The notes under the pieces were generated by a model that was given only the letters and a program-made list of their open reading frames with translations, searched no databases and was not told the origin of the DNA. From contig NZ_FXUZ01000006.1 in the NCBI RefSeq assembly GCF_900183575.1, forward strand, positions 31,292 through 95,291: a stretch of DNA of 64,000 nt, read 5' to 3'. Shown one piece after another: positions 45,459 through 55,058 of the stretch (the stretch's first letter is position 1; each line of letters starts with the position of its first letter). This DNA comes from Staphylococcus cornubiensis (GTDB taxonomy: Bacteria; Bacillota; Bacilli; Staphylococcales; Staphylococcaceae). A program made the translations under genes and the position numbers.

Positions 45459-46952
45459 ATGGAAGCTGTAAACCGATTATCTCGTCGCCAATTCATTGAT
45501 GGTGAATGGGTTGAGAGTAGTAATAAAGCGACACGTGAAATAATTAATCCTTATAATCAAGAAGTCATTTTAGAGGTGGCAGAAGGAACTGAAGCAGATG
45601 TGGAACGTGCCATTCTCGCAGCAAGGCGTGCATTTGACGAAGGGACTTATGCGAACGAAACTGGTGAAGCAAAAGGGCAAAAAGTACGTGCCATTGCGGA
45701 CAAAATTAAAGAAAATCGCGAAGAATTAGCTTATTTAGAAACATTAGATACTGGTAAAACGTATGAAGAATCATTAGTGGATATGGATGACATTCATAAC
45801 GTGTTTATGTATTTTGCAGGTTTAGCGGATAAAGACGGTGGCGAATTAATCAACTCACCGATTGAAAATACAGAAAGTAAAATTGTGAAAGAACCGATTG
45901 GGGTTGTAACACAAATTACACCTTGGAACTATCCGTTATTACAGGCATCATGGAAAATCGCACCAGCATTAGCAACAGGTTGTTCACTTGTGATGAAGCC
46001 AAGTGAAATTACACCGTTAACAACGATTCGTGTATTTGAATTAATGGAAGAGGTTGGTTTTCCTAAAGGTGTCATCAATTTAGTACTCGGTGCCGGTTCT
46101 GAAATTGGAGATGTATTGTCATCACATCCTGAAGTGGACTTAGTATCATTCACGGGTGGTATTAAGACAGGTAAGCATATTATGAAAAAAGCTGCAGATC
46201 ATGTGACAAACATTGCGCTTGAATTAGGCGGTAAAAATCCAAACATTATTTTTGATGACGCGGACTTTGAACTTGCGGTAGACCAAGCGTTAAATGGCGG
46301 CTTTTTCCATGCTGGTCAAGTATGTTCAGCCGGTTCACGTATTATCGTCCATAACGCTATTAAAGACAAATTTGAAGCAGCACTCATTGAAGCTGTGAAA
46401 AAAATCCGATTAGGTAACGGTTTTGACAAATCTACTGAACTCGGACCACTCATTTCAGCAGAACACCGTGCCAAAGTTGAAGGTTATATGGAAGTCGCAA
46501 AAGAAGATGGTGCTACCATTGCGGTTGGCGGTCAACGTCCAGAACGTGAAGACTTACAAAACGGCTTTTTCTTTGAGCCAACTGTGATCACAAACTGTGA
46601 CACTTCTATGCGTATTGTTCAAGAAGAAGTATTCGGACCTGTCGTGACAGTGGAAGGCTTTGATACAGAAGAAGAAGCGATCCGTTTAGCGAACGACTCC
46701 ATTTACGGACTTGCAGGTGGCGTCTTTACGAAAGATATTGGTAAAGCTCAACGCGTCGCAAGCAAAATGAAAATGGGTACCGTTTGGATTAATGATTTCC
46801 ATCCTTATTTCGCGCAAGCGCCATGGGGTGGCTATAAACAATCAGGTATCGGCCGTGAGTTAGGTCATCAAGGTCTAGAAGAATATTTAGAAACGAAACA
46901 TATTTTAATGAATACCAATCCGGAACCCGTGAAATGGTTTAGCCAATCTTAA
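45459..46952 (+). CDS. cudA: Betaine-aldehyde dehydrogenase
   Basis: A 497-residue NAD-dependent aldehyde dehydrogenase. Catalytic Glu lies in LELGGKNPNII (~256-266), catalytic Cys in GQVCSAGSR (~286-294), and WNYPL with KPSEITPL forms the cofactor site. It performs the second step of choline-to-glycine-betaine oxidation. ATG behind GGAGGG. It is first of a two-gene operon with choline dehydrogenase 136 bases downstream, and is divergent from cudC. Also known as BetB/GbsA. Confidence 0.95.
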   Translation: MEAVNRLSRRQFIDGEWVESSNKATREIINPYNQEVILEVAEGTEADVERAILAARRAFDEGTYANETGEAKGQKVRAIADKIKENREELAYLETLDTGKTYEESLVDMDDIHNVFMYFAGLADKDGGELINSPIENTESKIVKEPIGVVTQITPWNYPLLQASWKIAPALATGCSLVMKPSEITPLTTIRVFELMEEVGFPKGVINLVLGAGSEIGDVLSSHPEVDLVSFTGGIKTGKHIMKKAADHVTNIALELGGKNPNIIFDDADFELAVDQALNGGFFHAGQVCSAGSRIIVHNAIKDKFEAALIEAVKKIRLGNGFDKSTELGPLISAEHRAKVEGYMEVAKEDGATIAVGGQRPEREDLQNGFFFEPTVITNCDTSMRIVQEEVFGPVVTVEGFDTEEEAIRLANDSIYGLAGGVFTKDIGKAQRVASKMKMGTVWINDFHPYFAQAPWGGYKQSGIGRELGHQGLEEYLETKHILMNTNPEPVKWFSQS

Positions 46953-47088
46953 AATCCGAGAGACATCAGTGTGAAAACGGATTGATAAGAAGGTCATGAT
47001 TCACATCACGCACCGACAATCACGACATATCATGACTTTTTGTACATAAAAAGACGAGAAAATACAAAGTTATGGAGGAGTTTTTGTT

Positions 47089-48783
47089 ATGAGTAAAGCG
47101 TACGATAAAATGTATGACTATATCATTATCGGCGGCGGTAGTGCTGGGTCAGTTTTAGGTGCACGTTTAAGCGAAGACAAAGATAAAAAGGTATTGGTCC
47201 TTGAAGCGGGACGTAGTGATTACCCATGGGACTTATTAATTCAAATGCCTGCCGCGTTAATGTATCCATCTGGCAATCGTTTTTATGACTGGAAATATGA
47301 AACAGACGGCGAACCGCATATGGGTGGCCGTAAAGTGTTCCATACACGTGGTAAAGTGTTAGGTGGTTCAAGTTCAATTAACGGCATGATTTATCAACGT
47401 GGGAATCCATTAGACTATGAAAAATGGGGTCAACCAGAAGGCATGGACACATGGGATTACGCACACTGTCTACCTTACTTCAAACGCTTAGAAACAACAT
47501 TCGGCGCAGATGCGGATGATCCGATTCGTGGTTTAAACGGTCCGATCAAATTACGTCGTGGTCCAGCTGATAACCCATTATTCCACGCCTTTTTCGATGC
47601 CGCTGTCGAAGCAGGTTATAGAAAAACAAAAGACGTGAATGGGTTCCGTCAAGAAGGCTTCGGTCCATTTGATAGCCAAATCCATAACGGTCGTCGTGTA
47701 TCGGCTTCACGTGCTTATTTACGTCCAGCGATGAAACGACCTAATTTAACAGTAAAAACACGCGCATTTGTAGAAAAATTGCATTTCGATGGCAACACAG
47801 TGACAGGTGTGACATACAAACGTAACGGTCGCTTACACAAAGTGCTTGCGAAAGAAGTGATTTTATCTGGTGGCGCGTTCAATACACCACAATTATTACA
47901 ACTGTCAGGTATTGGTGATTCAGAACATTTACGTTCACTTGGTATCGAACCACGTATTCACTTACCAGGTGTGGGTGAAAACTTTGAAGACCATTTAGAA
48001 GTTTACATTCAACATACGTGTAAAGAACCAGTATCGATGCAACCAAGTTTAAACAAACTCAAAATGCCGTTCATCGGTTTAGAATGGCTCACACGCCGTA
48101 CAGGTGCAGTGGCAAGTAACCACTTTGAAGGTGGCGGCTTCGTGCGCTCAAATGATGAAGTAGATTATCCAAACTTAATGTTCCACTTCTTACCATTAGC
48201 TGTACGTTATGATGGTCAAAAAGCAGAAACGGCTCATGGCTATCAAGTGCACGTTGGCCCAATGTATTCTAACTCTCGCGGTAGTTTAAAAATTACGTCA
48301 ACGAATCCGTATGTGAAACCGAAATTCGTCTTTAACTACTTATCAACAGAAGAAGATAAGCGCGAATGGGTAGAAGCCATTCGTGTCGCACGTAATATTT
48401 TAAAACAACCTGCATTAGACAAATTTAACGGTGGCGAAATTTCACCAGGACCAAGTGTACAAACAGATGAAGAAATTTTAGACTGGGTCCGTCGTGATGC
48501 CGAAACAGCCCTACACCCATCATGTAGTGCGAAAATGGGTCCAGCGAGTGATCCAATGGCAGTGGTAGATCCACTAACAATGAAAGTTCATGGTATGGAA
48601 AACTTACGTGTTGTGGATGCATCCGTTATGCCAACAACGACAAACGGTAATATTCATTCACCGGTACTCATGTTAGCGGAAAAAGCAGCTGACATTATTC
48701 GTGGTAGACAACCATTAGAACCTGAATATGTGGATTATTATGTTCATGGTAAGAGTCACCCAGATGCAGGTGCGATTGATTAA
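47089..48783 (+). CDS. cudB: Choline dehydrogenase
   Basis: A 564-residue FAD enzyme of the GMC oxidoreductase family. The dinucleotide motif [20 protein letters not shown] starts near residue 11; [14 protein letters not shown] (~90-103) and [18 protein letters not shown] (~262-279) are the GMC signatures; catalytic His is in [11 protein letters not shown]. It oxidises choline to betaine aldehyde. ATG behind TGGAGGAG. Operon with cudA, closed by a strong terminator. Also called BetA. Confidence 0.95.
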   Translation: MSKAYDKMYDYIIIGGGSAGSVLGARLSEDKDKKVLVLEAGRSDYPWDLLIQMPAALMYPSGNRFYDWKYETDGEPHMGGRKVFHTRGKVLGGSSSINGMIYQRGNPLDYEKWGQPEGMDTWDYAHCLPYFKRLETTFGADADDPIRGLNGPIKLRRGPADNPLFHAFFDAAVEAGYRKTKDVNGFRQEGFGPFDSQIHNGRRVSASRAYLRPAMKRPNLTVKTRAFVEKLHFDGNTVTGVTYKRNGRLHKVLAKEVILSGGAFNTPQLLQLSGIGDSEHLRSLGIEPRIHLPGVGENFEDHLEVYIQHTCKEPVSMQPSLNKLKMPFIGLEWLTRRTGAVASNHFEGGGFVRSNDEVDYPNLMFHFLPLAVRYDGQKAETAHGYQVHVGPMYSNSRGSLKITSTNPYVKPKFVFNYLSTEEDKREWVEAIRVARNILKQPALDKFNGGEISPGPSVQTDEEILDWVRRDAETALHPSCSAKMGPASDPMAVVDPLTMKVHGMENLRVVDASVMPTTTNGNIHSPVLMLAEKAADIIRGRQPLEPEYVDYYVHGKSHPDAGAID

Positions 48784-48797
48784 GAGATGATACGAAT

Positions 48798-48850
48798 AGC
48801 GATTGATTTTGAGATTGTTGCGACGATCTCAAGGTCAGTCGCTTTTTTTA
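48798..48850 (+). terminator. Terminator of the cudA-cudB operon
   Basis: AGCGATTGA...TTGAGAT pairs with ATCTCAA...TCAGTCGCT and is followed by seven T. Confidence 0.9.
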
Positions 48851-48947
48851 TTTGAGCACTGAAAATGGGGGTGAAGCAGTGGGTGTTTCACTGTTTTTAA
48901 GTGTAGTTTAAATGGCTGATACATATATGCCTGAACTATTCTGCATT

Positions 48948-49092
48948 TTGATTGCTTTCTTGGGCTTCGCTTTCCTAGGCGATAATCCTTCAACGCATCA
49001 ACGTTTTGATCATACTGTCATATCAGTAGAAGCGTTGATGGATTTTCAAGATTATCTTATGCCTCAGGAGTCACGCCCAGAATAGCAATCAA
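48948..49092 (+). repeat. Nested-palindrome intergenic repeat, third interior type
   Basis: Stems from outside in: TTGATTGC with GCAATCAA, TGGGC with GCCCA, CCTAGGC with GCCTCAGG, GATAATC with GATTATC, CATCAACGC with GCGTTGATG. It keeps the family's TTCGC turn and 'GCCTCAGGAGTCACGCCC' style block. A further half element with ACCTCGGGAGTGTCGATC is at ~49254-49290. Confidence 0.75.
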
Positions 49093-49478
49093 AGAGACGG
49101 AGAAAATAACAATGCAGAATAGTACTTGGAATTTATGAAAGAAGCTTAAACAGTTAATCATGAGTTAAATCATTACATTCTTAAAATAAAAACCACAATC
49201 TTAAGGCCATCACATTTTATGATTGAAAGATAGCGTTGGTTTCCTTTATACCTCGGGAGTGTCGATCAGGTACGCAATCTATTGAATTGACCGAGCCGCC
49301 TACTAAAAAATTAAACCTATTTTCAGTTTCTTCTATATTAATAAAAAGGTAACAATTCCAAAGCTGTCATATTTTATAGTTGGATATGTAGGGGATAAGA
49401 ATCTGCTTTTTGGAATAAGCTTTCCATGAAGTTTAAATTTCAATCGCTTATACTCACGCTTCTGATACAGAAAAGCGG
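49093..49478. other. Non-coding region before ornithine carbamoyltransferase
   Basis: No coding sequence is supported. It contains a decayed repeat half near 49250-49290 and A/T-rich DNA up to the argF promoter. Confidence 0.5.
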
Positions 49479-49507
49479 TTGACTTAGAATTGCCTAATGT
49501 GTATAAT
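49479..49507 (+). promoter_or_regulatory. σA promoter of the ornithine carbamoyltransferase gene
   Basis: TTGACT (49479-49484), 17-base spacer, TATAAT (49502-49507): near-consensus. Confidence 0.8.
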
Positions 49508-49515
49508 AATGCAAT
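49498..49515. promoter_or_regulatory. ARG box (ArgR/AhrC operator) over the -10
   Basis: TGTGTATAATAATGCAAT matches about 14 of 18 positions of the Bacillus-type ARG box CATGAATAAAAATGCAAG. It covers the -10 hexamer, so arginine-bound ArgR should repress. Confidence 0.65.
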
Positions 49516-49551
49516 ATAAAGAATAAATAATCAAAAAAAGGTGTGATGAAG

Positions 49552-49575
49552 ATGGGACGTATACAACGACTTTAA
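49552..49575 (+). other. Seven-codon open frame with two Arg codons before ornithine carbamoyltransferase
   Basis: MGRIQRL followed by TAA, with AAAGGTG eight bases before the ATG. It ends six bases ahead of the carbamoyltransferase TTG start, in another frame. Either a leader peptide or the authentic start of the downstream gene separated by a one-base frameshift. Confidence 0.45.
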
Positions 49576-49580
49576 AACAA

Positions 49581-50582
49581 TTGGAGACTTTTAAAGGAAA
49601 GAGCTTTTTGAAAACAAAGGACTATGATGCTGAAGCTTTAATGACGTTAATTGATTTTTCGATGGAGTTAAAACATAAGAAGCAGCATCACTTGCCACAT
49701 CCATTTTTGAAAGGGAAAAACATTGCGCTCATTTTTGAAAAGCCCTCTACACGAACAAGAGCGGCATTTAGTGTAGCGGCGCATGATTTAGGTGCACATG
49801 TGGATTACTATGAAAAAGGGGATATCCATCTAGGGGTCAAAGAATCGATTGCCGATACAGCACAAGTTTTTGGACGAATGTATGATGGTATCGAGTTTCG
49901 TGGCTACCACCAGTCAGATGTAGAACAGTTAAGTCAACATTCGGGTGTGCCTGTATGGAATGGTTTAACGAATGAATGGCATCCAACACAAATGATTGCG
50001 GACTTCATGACCATTAAAGAACATTTTGGTACATTAGAAAATTGCACATTAACGTATGTCGGTGATGCTTCAAACAATGTGGCACATGATTTACTCGTGA
50101 CAGGGGTGATGTTAGGTGTCAACGTTCACATCGCCGCACCAGAAAATTTACAACCGCATCCCGATATTCAAGCCATTGCCAAACATTATGCACAACAATC
50201 AGGCGCGAATATCATGATTACTGAAAATGTCCAACAAGCCGTCTATCATACGGATGTACTCTATACAGACGTTTGGGTATCGATGGGGACAGATGAAAGC
50301 GAGTGGGGAACACGCATTGAAAACATGTTGCCTTATCAAATCAATGATGCCCTCCTCGTTCAAGCAGACAACCCAGACCTCATCGTTATGCATTGTTTAC
50401 CAGCATTTCACAATTTAGAAACGACGACGAGTCAAAAACTTTATGACCAGTTCGGATTAGAAGCGTTAGAAATTACGGATGAAGTCTTCAACGGTCCAAG
50501 TTCCGTCGTCTTTGAACAAGCAGAAAACCGTTTGCACGCCATCAAAGCTATCATGGCCGCAACACTCGGCGACCTGTTTTAG
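49581..50582 (+). CDS. Ornithine carbamoyltransferase
   Basis: A 333-residue enzyme making citrulline from ornithine and carbamoyl phosphate. FEKPSTRTRAAF contains the carbamoyl-phosphate loop (~52-63), GLTNEWHPTQMIADF the HPTQ motif, YTDVWVSMG the SMG loop, and MHCLPAFH the ornithine-site HCLP motif. Length is normal. The only available start is a TTG with no good ribosome binding site; the ideal one in front belongs to a seven-codon frame. The ARG box suggests the biosynthetic argF rather than catabolic arcB, but no other arginine gene is adjacent, so I give no symbol. Terminator follows. Confidence 0.9.
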   Translation: METFKGKSFLKTKDYDAEALMTLIDFSMELKHKKQHHLPHPFLKGKNIALIFEKPSTRTRAAFSVAAHDLGAHVDYYEKGDIHLGVKESIADTAQVFGRMYDGIEFRGYHQSDVEQLSQHSGVPVWNGLTNEWHPTQMIADFMTIKEHFGTLENCTLTYVGDASNNVAHDLLVTGVMLGVNVHIAAPENLQPHPDIQAIAKHYAQQSGANIMITENVQQAVYHTDVLYTDVWVSMGTDESEWGTRIENMLPYQINDALLVQADNPDLIVMHCLPAFHNLETTTSQKLYDQFGLEALEITDEVFNGPSSVVFEQAENRLHAIKAIMAATLGDLF

Positions 50583-50596
50583 ATAAAAGCAATAAT

Positions 50597-50640
50597 AAAA
50601 AACCCATGCCAATGTATTAAACGCATTGGCGTGGGTTTTA
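50597..50640 (+). terminator. Terminator of the ornithine carbamoyltransferase gene
   Basis: AAAACCCATGCCAATG pairs with CATTGGCGTGGGTTTT around a seven-base loop; on the minus strand it also ends in TTTT, so it may terminate the his operon too. Confidence 0.9.
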
Positions 50641-50829
50641 ATCGTATTAAAAAAAGATATGGATGCTTGGCGAGTATCTGTTCTTTGTCCCTTCATTCAA
50701 TATGGCAAGAACCAACAAGAGGCTTGGGGGAAGAGAAAAATAAAAATCTTATGCGTTATATTGTGACCTTGATGCGATTGCAACCCGAGCTTGGAAGTAC
50801 AGCGCATCAAGCATTAGTATAAGCACATC

Positions 50830-51459
50830 CTACCATTCCTCGATATCCTGACGTTCACCTTTAAAATTATTGCGTTTCTCATGACGTTCTCCCAACAACG
50901 CTTCGATTTCCGCAAACGTCACATCTTGTGCTTGCAGTAACACGAACAAGTGATACAATACATCCGCACTTTCCGCAATTAATTCATCACGATCATCTTT
51001 CATCGCCGCAATCACGACTTCAAATGCTTCTTCACCAAACTTCTTCGTGATTTTCTCTTTACCTTCATTGAGTAAGTACTGTGTATACGAACCACTCTCT
51101 GCTTCCTGTGCACGTGTCGCAACCGTTTCTTCAAGTTGTTGTACTCTAAAGCCGCTTTCTGTTCCAAAACAACTTTGCGCGCCGGTGTGACATGTCGGGC
51201 CCATTGGTTCTACAAACAGCAATAATGTATCTTGATCGCAATCTAAATACATCGCTTTCACTTTTTGAATGTGCCCAGACGATTCGCCTTTTTTCCATAG
51301 ACGACCTTTGGAGCGAGAATAAAACCAAGCGACTTCTTCCTCAACCGTTTTTTGGAACGCTTCTTCGTTCATATAACCTAACATCAACACTTGTTTCGTA
51401 TCCACATCTTGTAAAATGACAGGGAGTAATCCTTTTGAAAAATCTGGTTTTAAGGCCAT
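50830..51459 (-). CDS. hisIE: Bifunctional phosphoribosyl-AMP cyclohydrolase / phosphoribosyl-ATP pyrophosphatase
   Basis: A 209-residue fusion. The HisI half has YSRSKGRLWKKGESSGH (~47-63), YLDCDQDTLL and GPTCHTGAQSCF (metal ligands ~87-99); the HisE half from ~105 carries KITKKFGEEAFEVVIAA and ESADVLYHLFVLL. It performs steps two and three of histidine synthesis. It is the last gene of the operon and overlaps hisF by ten bases. Confidence 0.97.
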   Translation of the reverse strand: MALKPDFSKGLLPVILQDVDTKQVLMLGYMNEEAFQKTVEEEVAWFYSRSKGRLWKKGESSGHIQKVKAMYLDCDQDTLLLFVEPMGPTCHTGAQSCFGTESGFRVQQLEETVATRAQEAESGSYTQYLLNEGKEKITKKFGEEAFEVVIAAMKDDRDELIAESADVLYHLFVLLQAQDVTFAEIEALLGERHEKRNNFKGERQDIEEW

Positions 51460-52214
51460 CTGACAGGCACACCTCCATTTTCGAGTTCTTGTTTAATTTC
51501 GTGTACAGTCGTTTCTTTGTCGTGTAAAATGCTCGCCGCAAGTCCTGCTGAGACAGGGGTTTGCGTGAAAAGTTCGGTAAAGTGACGTGCATTGCCACCA
51601 CCACCCGACGCGATAATCGGAATATTGACACGTTCGGCGATGCCATTCAAATGTTTAAGGTCAAAGCCTTGTTTCATCCCATCAAAATCCATGCTTGTGA
51701 CGAGAAGCTCACCTGCACCGAGAGATTCGACTTCTTGGACCCAGTCATATACCCGTTTATCAGTGCGCTTTTTACCGCCGTGTGTACAGCAGAAATAATC
51801 ATCTAACTCTGGATCATATTGACTGTCAATCGCGATACAGATGCATTGTCGTCCAAACTTTTCGCTCGCTTGACGAATCAGTTCAGGGTTATTGAGCGCT
51901 GCCGAATTGAGTGACACTTTGTCGGCACCATGTTTTAACAAATCAGAAATATCATCGAGTGAAGCAATCCCGCCACCCACCGTTAAAGGGATAAACAGCT
52001 GTTCGGCAGTTTGTTGGATAATGTCTAACGTTAAAGCATGGCCTCGTTCCGTTTTGGAAATATCTAGAAAGACGAGTTCATCCGCACCGGCTTCGTTATA
52101 GTACATGGCTAAATCAACGGGATCACCGATGTCTCTTAACCCTTTAAATTGAATGCCTTTCACGACACGGCCATCTTTGACATCAAGGCAAGGAATAATG
52201 CGTTTTTTAATCAA
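51450..52214 (-). CDS. hisF: Imidazole glycerol phosphate synthase, cyclase subunit
   Basis: A 254-residue TIM barrel. [19 protein letters not shown] holds catalytic Asp11-equivalent, LTVGGGI a phosphate loop, and [15 protein letters not shown] the second catalytic Asp (near 130-140 in other HisF proteins), [10 protein letters not shown] the other phosphate loop. With HisH it forms imidazole glycerol phosphate. Start is a TTG behind GGGAGGG (an in-frame ATG 15 bases earlier overlaps hisA without a site). Overlaps hisA by four bases. Confidence 0.96.
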   Translation of the reverse strand: MIKKRIIPCLDVKDGRVVKGIQFKGLRDIGDPVDLAMYYNEAGADELVFLDISKTERGHALTLDIIQQTAEQLFIPLTVGGGIASLDDISDLLKHGADKVSLNSAALNNPELIRQASEKFGRQCICIAIDSQYDPELDDYFCCTHGGKKRTDKRVYDWVQEVESLGAGELLVTSMDFDGMKQGFDLKHLNGIAERVNIPIIASGGGGNARHFTELFTQTPVSAGLAASILHDKETTVHEIKQELENGGVPVRWP

Positions 52215-52915
52215 CTTAATCCCTCCCAAAATGTACTTTGGTTCGCTGCTTTACCTACAATCGCTGCAGTGACACCTGAAGCTTCAAGTTTTTCAAGATC
52301 TTGTTGATCACGAATGCCTCCTGATGCGATAACAGGTAAACTTGTCTCTTGAGCAAGTTGTGCCGTGATTTCAAAGTTCGGACCTGCTAATTTACCATCT
52401 TTAGAAATGTCAGTATAAATGATGCCGCCTAAAGGTAAATCTTCAATTTCAGCGACATATTCAAATAAGTCTATTGCTGCGTCTTCTGTCCAACCGTTAA
52501 TTTTAATGGCTGTTCGATACGCATCGACGGACACATAAATTTTCCCGGGAAATAACTGACTCATTTCAGCAAGCCACATTGTATTCGTAATCGCTTGTGT
52601 ACCGACGATACAGTAGTCAACACCTGAATCAAAATAACGACGAAGTGTTGCCTCATCACGAATCCCGCCACCGACTTCAATCGGTTTGTCACTCGCTTGA
52701 ATGAGTTGTTGAATATAATCCATTTCAATCGCGCGTTGAGCTTTAGCACCGATGAGGTCGATAATGTGAATACGGTCGACACTGTTGAATTGATTGTAAA
52801 ATTGAATACTCTCTTCTGCACTTCTCGTCATCGCTTCAGAAGTGTTGTAATCTCCTTCAGTGAGGCGTACACTTTTGCCTTCAATTAAATCAATGGCAGG
52901 CCAAATTTTAATCAT
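52211..52915 (-). CDS. hisA: ProFAR isomerase
   Basis: A 234-residue TIM barrel. [17 protein letters not shown] carries the first catalytic Asp, IEVGGGIRD and VIASGGIRD the two phosphate loops, and [14 protein letters not shown] the second Asp with TDI. It isomerises the aminoaldose to the ketose form in step four. The ATG follows AAGGAGG located inside hisH, overlapping it by eight bases. Confidence 0.97.
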   Translation of the reverse strand: MIKIWPAIDLIEGKSVRLTEGDYNTSEAMTRSAEESIQFYNQFNSVDRIHIIDLIGAKAQRAIEMDYIQQLIQASDKPIEVGGGIRDEATLRRYFDSGVDYCIVGTQAITNTMWLAEMSQLFPGKIYVSVDAYRTAIKINGWTEDAAIDLFEYVAEIEDLPLGGIIYTDISKDGKLAGPNFEITAQLAQETSLPVIASGGIRDQQDLEKLEASGVTAAIVGKAANQSTFWEGLS

Positions 52916-53483
52916 GTTGCCATCCTCCTTTTAATGCTTGTGCTAATATCTCCAAGCCGTAATCACCACTTTTTTCTGGGTGGAATTGAATGCCGATATA
53001 CTGACCGCGTTGGACGATACCTGGAATTTGTGTGCCGTAATCTGTATATGCGACGACATCATCGTTCATCGGCGCTTGGTATGTGTGCACATAATAGACA
53101 TCTTTATCTAAGCCAGGGACGTCACTCTTTAACTGATTCCAACCGAGGTGCGGCACAGTGTAAGGCGTCTCAATGGCACGTACATGGTCTTCAAAAAAGC
53201 CGAGTCCTGGGACATGACCTTCTTCGCTAAAGGCATAAAGGAGTTGCATCCCGAGACAAATGCCGATGATGGGTTTTTGTTGTCTTTTGAGTAAAGGTGC
53301 CAACGCATAACGGTCGATGGCTTGCATGGCATCTTTAAAATGACCGACACCAGGTAAAATGAGCTGATCGGCACGTTCAATGACTTCTGGATCACGGGAG
53401 ACGACGACATCATACCCGAGATGTTGCACGGCGCGTTGGACATTTAAAATATTGCCTAAACCGTAATCTACAATAACAATCAT
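52908..53483 (-). CDS. hisH: Imidazole glycerol phosphate synthase, glutaminase subunit
   Basis: A 191-residue class I glutamine amidotransferase. [11 protein letters not shown] opens the protein; catalytic Cys lies in GICLGMQLL (~75-83), and His-Glu in [10 protein letters not shown] (~168-177). It supplies ammonia to HisF. Overlaps hisB by four bases and hisA by eight. Confidence 0.97.
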   Translation of the reverse strand: MIVIVDYGLGNILNVQRAVQHLGYDVVVSRDPEVIERADQLILPGVGHFKDAMQAIDRYALAPLLKRQQKPIIGICLGMQLLYAFSEEGHVPGLGFFEDHVRAIETPYTVPHLGWNQLKSDVPGLDKDVYYVHTYQAPMNDDVVAYTDYGTQIPGIVQRGQYIGIQFHPEKSGDYGLEILAQALKGGWQHD

Positions 53484-54061
53484 GATTCAATCACACCTTT
53501 AGATGAAGGGATGCGTGCTTCTTCTGATGGACGCAACGCTTGTTTTAAGGCGCGAGCGAATGCTTTGAATATCGCTTCAATCTCATGATGTGTATTGCCT
53601 TGGTGCAGTAAATCGATGTGCACAGTGAGGCGGGCATTAATGACGAACGCTCTGAAAAACTCTTCTACCAACTCTGTATCAAACTGACCGACTTTTTCCT
53701 TACTGAATTGCGCATTAAAGTTCAAATAAGGGCGTCCACTGATATCGACAACGGCACGGGCTAACGTTTCATCCATCGGTAAATATTGTTGGCCATAACG
53801 TTCGAAATGCTTTTTATCACGCGTCAATTGTAACAACAGCTGACCAAGTACAATACCGATATCTTCCGTCGTATGGTGGTCATCTACCCATGTATCGCCA
53901 TCTACATCAATATTTAAGTGAAGGCCACTGTGAAAGCTAAAAAGTGTTAACATATGATCTAAAAAGCCGACGCCCGTATCAATATGACTCGTTTCTTGAG
54001 ATTCTGAAAGTTCAATCGCAATTTTCGTCTCTTTCGTTTCACGGTTAATTTGATATGTCAT
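53480..54061 (-). CDS. hisB: Imidazoleglycerol-phosphate dehydratase
   Basis: A 193-residue monofunctional HisB. The metal motifs FLDHMLTLFSFHSGL, DDHHTTEDIGIVLG (around residues 60-75) and DLLHQGNTHHEIEAIFKA (metal ligands) are all present. It removes water from imidazole glycerol phosphate. Start ATG 54061 fits GGAGTG; the longer frame upstream overlaps hisC further. Overlaps hisC by 17 bases. Confidence 0.97.
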   Translation of the reverse strand: MTYQINRETKETKIAIELSESQETSHIDTGVGFLDHMLTLFSFHSGLHLNIDVDGDTWVDDHHTTEDIGIVLGQLLLQLTRDKKHFERYGQQYLPMDETLARAVVDISGRPYLNFNAQFSKEKVGQFDTELVEEFFRAFVINARLTVHIDLLHQGNTHHEIEAIFKAFARALKQALRPSEEARIPSSKGVIES

Positions 54062-55058
54062 TTTGTTCACTCCATTCTTTGACCACTTGTTCAAAGCGGT
54101 CTAACTGTGCATCTGTCGCAATCGAATAACGGACAAAGCCTGCCATGACTTCTTCAGATGGTGCATTGTAAAAGCGCGGAAGAAAGCCGTGCTGTTCCAC
54201 ATAACGCCCGAGTGCCATTGCTTGAGGTCCTGCTGTTAACACAAAATTCGTTTCACTCGGATAAATCGTCATATGTGGACTGGCATATTGTTGTAAAATG
54301 GCTTTCAAACGTGTGCTCAAGTGGCGTTGATGTGCAACAAATGCTTCTGTGTCTGCTTGGTTTTCAAATAATTGAATACCGACTGCCATTGTGAGTGCAC
54401 TGAGCGGGTAAGGGTGTTCAATTTGTCGAACGTGCTGAATCGTCTTTTCAGTGCTGATTAACACACCGAGTCGTAAGCCTGCCATCGCATAAGCTTTCGA
54501 CAATGTGCGCATGACCAAAATGTGATCTTCTAACGCAATATCGAGCGGTGTCGAAAAATCAATATACGCTTCATCAATGACGAGATAGCTTCCGAGTTGT
54601 TTCATGCGATCGGCAATGGCCAGCAAATAACTTTCATCAAAACGGTGGCCCGTTGGATTGTGCGGATTGCTTAAAATGAAGAAACTTGGTTGTACCGCTT
54701 CAATTTTCTCCAATACGCTTTCAAGTGGAAAAGATAGTTCTGGCGTAGCATCCACAAATTGAATATCACGGTTCACTTGGTGCGCGTAATCTTGGTACAT
54801 GAAAAAGTCTGGATTAAGCGTTAAACATGGACCGTCCGGCATGATGAGCATTAATTTTTGAATCAGTTCATCAGAGCCGTTACCGCAAGTGATTTGTGCA
54901 GGGGTAAAGGTGTCACCATAATACTTTGCATAAGCGGTAAGGAAGCGGTCATATGCCACGTCCGGATAGTGGTGGTAGTCACACTGTTCAATCAGGTCTG
55001 CAAGTATCTCTGTCGGTAGCGGCTTGATTGGACTTTCATTTTTATTCATGCGAATCAT
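54045..55058 (-). CDS. hisC: Histidinol-phosphate aminotransferase
   Basis: A 337-residue PLP aminotransferase. It begins IRMNKNESP as HisC proteins do; LSNPHNPTG and VIDEAYIDF precede the PLP lysine in RTLSKAYAMAGLRLG (about residue 195). Converts imidazole acetol phosphate to histidinol phosphate. Overlaps hisD by four bases. Confidence 0.97.
   Translation of the reverse strand: MIRMNKNESPIKPLPTEILADLIEQCDYHHYPDVAYDRFLTAYAKYYGDTFTPAQITCGNGSDELIQKLMLIMPDGPCLTLNPDFFMYQDYAHQVNRDIQFVDATPELSFPLESVLEKIEAVQPSFFILSNPHNPTGHRFDESYLLAIADRMKQLGSYLVIDEAYIDFSTPLDIALEDHILVMRTLSKAYAMAGLRLGVLISTEKTIQHVRQIEHPYPLSALTMAVGIQLFENQADTEAFVAHQRHLSTRLKAILQQYASPHMTIYPSETNFVLTAGPQAMALGRYVEQHGFLPRFYNAPSEEVMAGFVRYSIATDAQLDRFEQVVKEWSEQNDISN

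Noticed and set aside
50466..50696. Minus-strand frames over the argF-like terminator
   Set aside because: Shadows of the real gene and of the terminator stem.
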